Positions 55,301 to 64,000 of a stretch of 64,000 nt of DNA are shown here, in pieces. Below the pieces are notes generated by a model. The model had not been told where the DNA came from, searched no databases, and saw only the letters and a list, made by a program, of their open reading frames with translations. Positions within the stretch are counted from its first letter, which is position 1, and each line of letters begins with the position of its first letter. Source of the DNA: Haematococcus lacustris (lineage: Eukaryota; Chlorophyta; Chlorophyceae; Chlamydomonadales; Haematococcaceae). The translations under genes and the position numbers were made by a program. Location: the NCBI GenBank assembly GCA_030144725.1, contig JASKMD010000030.1:158525-222524 (forward strand). Reading direction: 5' to 3'.

Positions 55301-58300
55301 CACTTACCCCCTCCTGTGCTGCCCCCTACCCTGCTGCAGCACCTGCTGCTCCCCGTCCTGCCTCCACTCCCGGCTGCCCAGGTCCGCCGACCTGCCCCAG
55401 CTGCCTAGCCGGTGCCATTGACTGGGCTGCGCTGTGCCAGCTGGCCAGCGGAGCCGTGCCCTTGCAGCAGCTGGTGGACCTGGGCAAGGCGGTGCTGCCC
55501 CCTGACGCCGATGACCCAGCAGGGGAGGCCAGCTCCTCCACCTCCTGCCCACCACCAGGCGTGGCAGGGACTCCCAGGCTGGCTCAGATGTCGGGGCAGC
55601 TGGCACCTCTGTCGTCCCTGCAGGGCCGGGTGCTCATGTCCGCCCTGTACCCGGGGCTGCGCTACATCGTCCCCAGGCAGCACCCAGGCGGGCAGCAGGG
55701 CGCAGGGCCGGCCCCACTCCCAGAACCTGCAATAAAACAGCCGGCAGCCACGACACCGGACCACCGCAGCTCATCCGCCCCCGCACTGCACCCCTCCACC
55801 CTCACTCAGGCAGCCAGCAGACCCTGCCCAGCAGTGACGGGCAAGCAAGCTGGTGTGGAGGTCACTGGGGTGGTGGACGCAGGGGCAGGTCAGGCGGCGG
55901 AGCGGGTGATGGGTGTGTCCGCCCCCACGTTTGACACGGTGCTGCCGCCTGCTCTGGTGCCCATCCTGGTGTACGGCAAGGGCAACCCCTACAGCCACAA
56001 GGCCGCGGTGCTGCCCTGGGTGAGGCCCAGCAGCCAGCCTGAGCCTGACCAGGAGGCAGGCCAGGGCCCTGAGCAGCATCAAGGCACCCAGCAGGGGCAG
56101 GGGCAGGGTCAGGGGCAGGGGCAGCAGCGCGAAGGGTTACCGCATGAAACTGACCTAGGCCAGTCTTCTCTGCAAGCTGTGCAGGGGCTGCCACAGCAGC
56201 ACGTGCAGGACCAGCAGCAGCAGCAGCAGCAGCAGGAGCAGGCGCACCAACCTGAGCTAGGGGGGCCTTCAGGGCCTGGTGGTGCTGGTGTGGTGGAGCC
56301 AGAGGTGGAGGGCGGTGCAGCCCCTCCTGGGGTGAAGCGGCAACACGCCGCCCTGAGCCTGAGGCAGCACCTGGCATGGTGGGTGCGCCTACCCCCCACC
56401 CCCCAGCAGCAGCTGCCCTACACCCCTGTGCAGCTGAAGCTGAGCCATGAACGGCGGCTGGTGTGGCGACGGAGTTGGTGGCAATGGGTGTGGCAGTGGT
56501 GGCCGCAGTGATGGGTGCGGCAAGTGATGCCTTGAGAGGGCTGCAGCGGTGGTGGGGCGGCAGAGCAGGTAGAGCCGGGCAGCCTGGCCTGCAGTGGGCC
56601 GCAGTGCAGGGACACGGACCTGGCCCCTGTCAGCCTACCCCTGCTGCTGCTGCTGCTGCTGCTGCAGGCGCTTCCCATGGCTGCACTTGGAGCACATACC
56701 CGGCAGTGCTCCGCTGCTGATGGCAGGGGTAGGAGCTTCACGCTTCACCAAGGTCAGGCACACGGTGGCAGCCTGGCACCCTGCTTACCACCACAGCCAC
56801 CTGCTGCACTGCAGCTGACGTACGACAGCACCTCACCCTGCACCTCCCTCAGCACCTAGCCCTATGGCCCATCATGGCAACAAAGAGCAACTAGCCCGCC
56901 CGCCCGCCCGCCCGACGGCCCGCCCGCCCGCCCGCCCGACGGCCCGACCGACCGACTGACCGACCGACCGACCGACCGACCGACCGACCGACCGACCGAC
57001 CGACCGACCGACCGACCGACCGACCGACCGACCGACCGACCGACCGACCGACCGACCCACCCACCCCTCAACCACACTTCCTCCCGGCACTGCCCCAGCC
57101 ATTGCCCTCCCACCTTACCCTGCCCTACCCAGTTTGGCCCCTAAGGCCCTCGTTCTGATGTCCTGCCTGGATGGCCCACACCCCTGCCCTCTCCTTTCTC
57201 CTGTTTCCACCCTCCCCTCACTGTCTTAACTGCCTCAACTGCCTCAGCTGCCTCAACTGCCCTAACTGCCTCAACTGCCTGGCTGCCTTCCAGGTGAATC
57301 TGCTGCAGGCCCCAGACCGTGCACCCAGGGCGCACCAGGCCCCTCTGGACCCCTCCCAGCCCCTGGACCTCGCCCAGCTCAGCAGCAGCAGCATCAACAA
57401 GCCCAACCAGCAGGCCCTACTGCCCTGCCTGCACCTGCTGCACCCGCTGTCACTCCGCCACTGGGCCGCCCTGCACACGCTGCCCTGCCTGGTGAGGCGG
57501 ATGGAGATGGTGGCAGCGGCGCAGGAGCTGCAGGACAAGCTGCGCAGCATTGCTGGGTAAGGCGCCCTGGGGTTGGCTGTCTTTCCCCCACTCCTCTTGC
57601 ACCACTACTGCCCGTAGCATTGGCCCACATCGCCCCTCACTCCACATTGCAGCGAAGCCTGCAGCGCCCTGCTGCCTCTTTCTTAGCTCCTCGCTCCTCA
57701 CTCTGCCCTGCGCAGGCCAGGCCCCGTGCTGCCCGAGGTGCCTGACCTGGTGCAGGCTCTGGCCAGCAGCTCTGCCCGCGAGGCCTGGAGCCTGGAGGGG
57801 GCGGAGCTGGTGGGCGATGCGGTGCTGGACTACGTTGCTGCGGTGTACCTGTTCCAGCTGCTCAGGTGGGTGCCTTGACCCCGAACCCTGACCCTAGCCC
57901 TGGCCTTGGCCCTGTTCTTGGCCCTAACCCTAAGCCTGACCCTGGCCCTGGCCCTGACTTGCTTTGTCAACCCAAGTCATGTGACTTGCTTGCAGTGATA
58001 AGCACGAAGGGGTGCTCACGGAGTGCAAAGTGCGACTGGTCGCAAACGAAGTGTTGCTGCGCATGACCCTGCCAGCCAACGTCAACCCGCGCTCACTTCA
58101 GCTACCCGGCCGCAACCTAACAGAGCCGGCCCTGCCCATCCTGCCGTACGTGCGGGCCCGTGCCCTGCACGCGCTGCACACCTTGGGATCAGGCGCGCTG
58201 TCTGACCCGGCAACAGCGAACCGACCATTGCTGAGGGTGCGCGGAAAGCGCGGGGCAGACGCGGTCGAGGCGCTACTGGGTGTGACGTTCATGCGGGCGG

Positions 58301-59523
58301 GCGGCGGGCGGGCGCTGTTGCACTTTGCGGGGTCCGGTGCGCATGAGCTCGGGGATGGAGAAGCACAGTCGCGACCACTGACTCGCACTAAGCGGGCGGT
58401 TGGTGCCGGTGAAGCGGATGACCGGGTGGCGCACCGCGAGTGGCGAGGCGATGCGCTGAGCACAGGCCTGCTCCACACTGCCGCCCTATGCCAGGCAGTG
58501 GGCATCCTCCCGCAGGGCAGCTTGCAGGTGCTGGCAGCGTTCCACCCACAAGCCGCCGCCCCTGCTGCCAGGTTGGAAGGACGTCAACCCAGTGAGCTGC
58601 TGGCCAGCCTGTCGTCAGCGGTCAGCAGCGGGTCGTTTGGGCTTGACTCGCTCTCAGCCGCGACTACCAACCGCCAGGCCGCGGCGGCGGCGAAGCTGGT
58701 GAAGGACATGGCACCGCTGCTGGGCGGGTATGTGTTCCGCAACCCGGCGCTGCTAGTGGAGGCCATGACGCACTGCTCGCACCCCTTACCGCCCTGCAAC
58801 CAGCGTGTGGAGTTTTTGGGCGATGCGGTCTTGGATTTGCTCATCACGTCCCACTTGGTCACACGGAGCTGGGAGGCCGCGAAGGAACGTGAGGCGGAAG
58901 CGCCAGTCTTTCGGGCTCACGTTGTACCCGAACCCAGCCGCACGGACGTACCCAGTCCACGGCAACCTGGCGCAACCGGTGCCATGGGCGCGAGTGCAGC
59001 CCCGCCTCGCGCGGCCCAGACGCGGCCAGGGGAGACGAGTCAGCCCACCCGGAAGCGCCTGCGTGTCAGTGGCACTTGTTGGCTGAACCCGGGTCAGATC
59101 TCGGAGTGGCGCAACCTATTGGTCAGCAACGTGCTCCTGGCGGAGGTATGTGCGCGGAGCGGCCTGCACCTTCACTTGCGAGCTGGCCTGAAGTCAGTGC
59201 GCCAGCTAAAGGACGCCTACGTGAAGGGCGTGCGCTCTGCAGCCGGTGCTACAGCCACCGACGATGGGTTGACACCTTCCGCGCCCTTAGCGGCGTTGTT
59301 GGCCGTGCGGCAGGCTATCAACGCGAAGGATCAGCGCAAAAAGAAACGCAACAATACCGCCAAGTCCGGAGGGGTTCCCAAGCTCATGGCGGACCTCGTG
59401 GAGGCTGTGCTGGGTGCAGCGCTGCTGGACTGCGGTGGCGATCTAATCATTGTGTGGCGGGTGCTAGTCGGCTTGTTCAGCGCGGCGGGCATGCTGCCCT
59501 ACTTGCATCAAAGCAACCTTTGA
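49397..59523 (+). CDS. Dicer-like ribonuclease, C-terminal two thirds (5' end in gap)
   Basis: Dicer cleaves dsRNA into small RNAs. Exons: to 49641 (ECVVLLQRG, probable end of the helicase), 50228 to about 50269, about 50353-50756 (ALSVVERYCASLPGNN), 52028-52137 and 52605-52769 (dimerisation fold: LKPRFILDSL, EAVRRLHLGGALTDALYP), 53169-53387, 53813 to about 56500 (platform: FSVWLPGGHHALARPVHLG; PAZ start IDWAALCQLASGAV), 56668-56752, 57294-57556 (PAZ end and connector), 57716-57865 and 57996-59523. RNase IIIa shows ELVGDAVLDYV with ADAVEALLG; IIIb shows VEFLGDAVLDLL with ADLVEAVLGAALLD. All acidic catalytic residues are present. The roughly 900-residue exon carries a long acidic, low-complexity insertion inside or before PAZ. 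No dsRNA-binding domain follows IIIb. The donor near 56500 is unresolved. Confidence 0.88.
50952..52021. repeat. GACCCT (TGACCC) hexamer array in Dicer-like intron
   Basis: About 175 copies with two one-base phase slips (near 51207 and 51530) and CACCCTGACCCG variants near 51045-51068. The intron (50757-52027) starts with a GC donor and the array runs straight into the acceptor CTGCAG. The sense strand reads TGACCC, as in the other two host genes. Confidence 0.97.
52318..52366. repeat. Short CCCTAA telomere-type repeat in Dicer-like intron
   Basis: About four perfect CCCTAA units flanked by variants (CCTAGC, CCTAAT), inside the intron between exons 52028-52137 and 52605-52769. Interstitial, not a chromosome end. 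Confidence 0.75.
53608..53682. repeat. 9-bp GGCTGATCT repeat in Dicer-like intron
   Basis: Several imperfect copies of CTGATCTGG / CTGATCAGG upstream of exon 53813. The open frame through it (LIWLIWLIW) is repeat-derived. Confidence 0.8.
56892..57064. repeat. CCCG then CCGA tetranucleotide arrays in Dicer-like intron
   Basis: (CCCG)n gives way to about 27 copies of CCGA, lying in the intron between exons 56668-56752 and 57294-57556. Confidence 0.94.
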
Positions 59524-59763
59524 AATAAGGCAAGCAGTAACGCTACGTTAGCCTAGGTGTGGTCCGGGTCGAAAGCTGTTGGGGCTGTTCCCAGGTACCC
59601 TGCCAGTCAATCAGGCTTTGTAGATTATGTTGGTTAAAGTTGGCTTGTAAATGATGTAATGGATATCACTTCCGCCCCACTCCGGTTGCCGGCCCTCCGG
59701 TTGGACGGCGACCTGATGCCTAGCAGGGCCACTACGCTTCGATGGTGTTGCTCAATCCCTGTG
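59524..59763. promoter_or_regulatory. Dicer-like 3' UTR and candidate TGTAA poly(A) signal
   Basis: TTGTAAATGATGTAATGG at about 59643-59660 contains two TGTAA motifs, the usual volvocine-algal poly(A) signal, about 120 nt after the stop codon. The next Fanzor copy starts at 59764. Confidence 0.5.
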
Positions 59764-62103
59764 ATGTCCCCGAAAAAGAGCCGCAAGCGCCCCGTCTCCC
59801 CCGCACAGAATGCAGCCGGCAAGCCGCAGAGCTTGAGGAAAGGCCCCTCGTTAGCTGACGACGCGGCGCAGTGTGCGCCACGCGACATTGCGACTCCGTG
59901 CATGAAGTCCTGCCGTGCGTGTGCTGTGCTTTCCGGTGCCCGAAGGTGTCAGTAGCAGTGTGTAGCAAGACCAGGGGCAGGGGCAGGCTGTGAAGGTAAT
60001 TGGACAGCGGCGCCAGGTTATCAAGGCTGCCTTTCGTGGCCTTGTGGAGGCAGCGCGGCCTGATCTCAACACAGCTCAAGTTGACGCAGTTGTGGAGGTT
60101 AACAAGCGCATAACCATGAGCAGCAAGCAGTGCGTCCTGGCAGCAGTCCTTTGCACTTTGTTGCTCTAGTCCTTCCTAGGCCAGCCCAGTCAAGACTTCC
60201 CAGCAGCAGGTGCAGCCCCAGGGCCCCCTCCCCCACCTGACCCAGCCTGCCCTCCTTGCCACACGCAGCTCACCTCGCACTGCAGCCGCCCCAGCCCAGC
60301 TGCGCCCCCCCAATGCAGCTGGGCATCTTTGACCCACAGCTGCTGGCACAGATCAAGGATGCCATGGACCTGCTCACCAATGCTTGTGTGCTGGAGCACT
60401 TGATGCGTGGCCCCCATCACCGCGGCATGAGGCTGCTGCCCGGTGAGGTGGTTGTGTTTGAGCAACCCAGCAGCGCCTGGCCGGTGGCCATGCTCAAGGC
60501 GTTGGATGAGATGCACGTGCTAGGGGGCGGCAACTCCCTCAACGCTAACACCACCAATATCATCACCGGCATTGAGGAATTCTACCGGCACCCGGGGCGC
60601 TTCATCAAGTGGTGGTGCAAGGCGGTTGGGGTGGAGGGGGAATTCAGCCGGGCAATGAAGAAGCAGTTTCCACAGCTGGTGCTAGGCCGGCTAGGCTACA
60701 GCCAGCCAAACCGGGAAAACAAGTGGCGCTTGCCACCCAAACAATGTGCTACGGCAGCCTAGGTGGGTGGCAGAGGTAGCCACGCATCGTAGGCTGCCGG
60801 GGCTGCCGGCTCAGTGGCAGGAGGGAGTGGACTCCATAGGGAAGGGGGAAGCAGGGAGGTTGCCTTAAGCGCATAGGGTGCGCTATGCGCTGTTCGTCAG
60901 CTGCAGCCTGGAGGGCTGGCAGACAGCCCCCATGGCAGCACCCCATGGCAACAGCAGCCCTCGCACGTGCCCGCGGCTCCTTATGGTGGGGGTGCCGGCC
61001 CGCCACTTTGTCATTCATGACAGGGTACTGCATGGGTTGCTGGCTGACCTGGGCATGACAGACTTGACAAGGGCCCAGTTTGAGGCAGACAGCCTGCCCC
61101 ACTGGCAGCAAATCATTGCGGGTGGGACTTTGCGCGCAGGGTAGAGGCAGAGGGGGTCAGCATCAATGTGCGCTTCGTGCGCAGCCAGGTAGTCAAGGAG
61201 GCAGTGGAGCTGCCCTTCATAGGGCGGCAGCTCACAGCCATCGGCGACTTCAGCGCAGCCACCCACATAGCAGTTGGGGTGGACCCAGGCGTCACCCATG
61301 CCATCAAGGCAACGCATGCAGTGCGGGACCTAGCCACATGTCAGGTGTTGAGGCAGTGGGAGTGGGAGCTGACCAAGGGGCAGCTGAAGCATGACTGCGG
61401 GCTTACCAAAACCAAGCATGACACAACCCGTTGGTCAGCTGAGAGGGGAGTGACGGTGTTCCTGAGAGCGGGCTGCTTCAGCCAGGGTGGGTGGAAGGCG
61501 GGGGTGGTGCGGGAGGGGTTTTGCAAGGTAGTGAAGCAGCCTAGCATGCCCACCACGTTTGACAGGCCTGACAGGTTGGTGATCGTGGATGAGTTCCGCA
61601 CCAGCCGTGTGAGCTCCTCTGTGCATGCCCGCCAGCCTTGTGAGCTGCACATGCCAAATGACCGGCCTAGACCCGCAGACAGGGTACCCCCAACAGGCCA
61701 GGTGATCGAGCGATTGGTGCGCCCAGCCTGAAGCCTGCGGCATGCTAAGTATGTGCGGGGCCTGCAGTAGTGCCATCAGGTGCCGCCCAACCCCCCTCAC
61801 CCTCCCCCAGCTGAGCACCCCCCTGCCCACGACCCCCCTGCCCCTGCCCAGGCCCTCCTTGCCCAGGAACCACTTGCCCAGGAGCCACCCCCTCCCCCTG
61901 CCAAAGACCCCCCACCCCCTTCCCCAGCCCAAGAGCCACCCCCTCCCCCTGCTTAGGACCAACCACCCCTTGCTGCACCTGACCGAGTCCCACCACCTCA
62001 GGCCCCCCCATGGGGCAGGTGGCTGGACCGGGACACCAATGGGTGCCTCGACTTCCAGCGCATTGGGGAGAGCATGCATCGCCCCCTGGAGCTGTGCAGC
62101 TGA
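59764..62103 (+). pseudogene. Fanzor1-like nuclease, near full-length subfamily 2 copy with frame breaks and a deletion
   Basis: Segments in order: MSPKKSRKRPVSPAQNAAGK (59764), QVIKAAFRGLVEAARPDL (about 59996-60168), PPMQLGIFDPQLL to ENKWRLPP (60300-60762), HFVIHDRVLHGLLADLGM (60998-61144), then one open frame 61149-61731 with EGVSINVRFVRS, RuvC-I VGVDPGVTHAIKATHAV, ELTKGQLKHDCGL, then VFLRAGCFSQGGWKAGVV and VDEFRTSRVSSSV, a stop, and finally RuvC-III RWLDRDTNGCLDFQRIGES (62015-62070). Compared with the other subfamily, roughly 90 residues between DTTRW and the VFF-like strand are missing, and frames change at least three times, some at possible introns. The catalytic Asp of RuvC-I and the Asp of RuvC-III are present. 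It is inferred to be inactive as it stands. Confidence 0.8.
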
Positions 62104-62221
62104 GATGACCTTGAGGCTCTCTCCCCCGTTGGCGAGGCGTACCTGCAGTCTAGGGGAAAAGAGTGCCACCGGTATGGGGTTTGTAGTCATCAAGGGTGCG
62201 ACCGAGGATGCTTCAACTTGA

Positions 62222-62295
62222 TTGGAGTAGCTCAGTGAGATTATCCACAGTCAAACATGTTGTTCCATGTTAACGAGTTGTGTTTGCCTGGTCCG
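62222..62295 (+). other. Conserved 3' end segment of subfamily 2 Fanzor element
   Basis: GGAGTAGCTCAGTGAGATTATCCACAGTCAAACATGTTG.. matches 11153-11222 downstream of a different Fanzor fragment. Candidate right end of the element or part of a guide-RNA gene. Confidence 0.55.
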
Positions 62296-64000
62296 GGTCG
62301 ACGCGAGGTTAGAAGGGTTATGAGGGTAAGACGGGCGCTCGGACCGAGCTCGGGCAGAGGGAGAACGGCGACATCTCATTGCAGCCTGACGATAGCAAAC
62401 CTAACGTCAGGTGGCCCCAACATGGGGTTGGTAATATGCATGCAAGTACTCTCTCAATACTGCATCGTTTTCGATAGCGTTTGTCACATTGGTAGCTGCA
62501 AATCAATGCGCGTCATCTGACCATCAGCGCAAGCCATTGGAGTCTTTGCTCGCGTACTGCCACATGTGCCCGCGAACAAACCACAGCGGCGAGAAGGGTC
62601 TCCTTGGCACGGTGAGCCACATCGCTGTGACCCCATCTACCTAGCGTAGTGAGCTGGTTGTGCACAAATGGAATGTCCGGCCAACACCCAACGCGATGCC
62701 TGCCGGGCGTGCAGGGCACCTAGACGGGGTAACTGAAACATAAAACTGTGTTCGCTCCTCGCCGAATACATCATTTGGGTCGGCGCTCACTAAGGTATCA
62801 CCGGGTTACACCCCCCCTCCTCCACTATGTCCTCCACTGTGTTGCACCCGCTGCACCCACAGGAAAAGCCACACACTTTGTTTGTTCTTTACCCATTGGC
62901 GCATCTATTGAAACAACCCGCACGTTAAACAGCCCAGGCCTCTATCAGTTTGACATCTTCAAAGTGGCATCATGTTCTCCAAGTCAGGGCCTCCCAACCC
63001 CCTTGAAAAGGGGGTGTGTCCGTTTCACGCGGTTTATTTCTCGTACAGTTTGCGGATTGATCAACGAAGCACATCAGTATGTAGAGGGCTCGCTTGGCTA
63101 CACGCTACGGCTGTCCTGAGCGTCCATGGCTATGTATATGATGCACTGCTTAGGCGTGAACCCGGCCTATATTTTGTGGGCAGATATCACCATGCACGCC
63201 TCCTCCACCCTCGACCTTCTTAATGACGCCGTGATGAAGGAAACGCAAGTATGTGTGCAGTCGCGCTTTGCGTTGCGATGGCCGGTATCGCGAATTTGAA
63301 ACCTAAGAAGCTGAAATGCTTCTTTAACGCACCCACACCACTGCTGATGCTGCGACTAGAACAGCCGCATATTTCTTAACATCTATTAGCTTTCACTCGT
63401 CATTTGTGTCGCTCGCGCTGTCAAGCGAGAGACGGAGTGGTTGTATGCTCTAGCGGCTCATTAAGACACTATGTGCACCCTTCACTTCTTGTTACAGTAG
63501 ACTATGTGGCCTGATAGTCAAACTGACCGCGGGACTCTTCATACTTGAGCCTTTTCTGCTCGTTCCCCTGGTCATGTGCTTTGTTCGTTGTAGCTAGAGC
63601 ATATGCGTAGGTGCGAAGCCTTCGTTGTGTCGCTACATCGTTTTGGGACATCACCACCGAGACATATGCTTCGGTCCACGGTGCCATGACCTGCTGCACT
63701 CCCTAGGCCTCTACACTCCATAGCAAAGGCCCCTGGCACTAGGGTTTGTTAACGAACAGCAGTTTTTGCTTTAGCATCAATCCATGCCGTAGGTGCATGC
63801 CACAACGTGCATACCCCCTGGTTGGGTACAGTATATGAGCAACAAGTATCTAAAGGCAAACATCTAGTAGGACTGCAAGCACCCATTGCAGATGTGGTAG
63901 CAGAACACCCTTCCCGAGCAACTGCAACTCTTGCCTCATGGCCACAACAAAACCCCATACTAGCACCCCATGGCAGGGCAAGATCTGTACACTCCATAGC
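62296..64000. other. Region without a recognisable gene
   Basis: Lower GC than the rest, with no family recognised on either strand. A possible 5' exon reads MHASSTLDLLNDAVMKETQ from ATG 63192 to a donor CAA|GTATGTG near 63249, but nothing downstream confirms it. Confidence 0.3.

Noticed and set aside
63192..63249. Possible first exon MHASSTLDLLNDAVMKETQ
   Set aside because: Only a start codon and a donor support it; kept as a note, not called.

Overview
The window looks like nuclear DNA of a chlamydomonadalean green alga. The evidence is GC-rich DNA, small exons with many introns, a chloroplast-targeted ABCF protein, Tctex1 dynein light chain and Dicer-like genes, and very heavy simple-sequence load. 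The transposon-encoded proteins resemble those I remember from Haematococcus, but that species assignment is inference from memory. Two 500-base N runs (20352-20851 and 48897-49396) are scaffold gaps of unknown true size, so linkage across them is uncertain.

Layout, left to right. Positions 1-8855, minus strand: an EttA-like ABCF gene with a transit peptide; its second ATPase domain lies left of the window. One exon is interrupted by a Fanzor-type transposon fragment. Positions 8856-11466: a divergent promoter, the start of an unknown gene, and broken Fanzor C-terminal pieces carrying a hAT MITE. Positions 11467-13305: a broken GT90/CAP10-like gene and a LINE endonuclease fragment. Positions 13308-20351: a diverged second copy of 4445-11046, with its own LINE-tail and hAT insertions. 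Positions 21792-41548, minus strand: one complete gene of about 20 kb for RRP5/PDCD11, the S1-plus-HAT-repeat ribosome-biogenesis factor. Positions 41965-43181: a non-autonomous DNA transposon with 149-bp inverted repeats. Positions 43.7-48.9 kb: two 5' portions of Fanzor genes flanking an intact Tctex1/DYNLT dynein light chain gene. Positions 49397-59523, plus strand: the C-terminal two thirds of a Dicer-like protein (dimerisation fold, platform, PAZ, RNase IIIa and IIIb). Positions 59764-62295: the most complete Fanzor copy, with a conserved 3' end. Positions 62.3-64 kb: no gene recognised.

The host genes are ordinary housekeeping or RNA-biology genes. The unusual content is in the mobile and repetitive DNA. 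At least six pieces of Fanzor (the eukaryotic TnpB-like RNA-guided nuclease family) from two subfamilies are present, and some show target-site duplications and 5' truncation of the kind left by retrotransposition. One insertion duplicated a splice acceptor and may be invisible to the host mRNA. Hexamer satellites of the form TGACCC fill introns of three unrelated genes, always in the same orientation relative to transcription, and two of these introns are satellite up to both splice sites or up to the acceptor. Four introns use GC-AG boundaries with the same CAG|GCAAG donor.

All exon boundaries were placed by eye from splice consensus, reading frame and remembered family alignments; no search was run.
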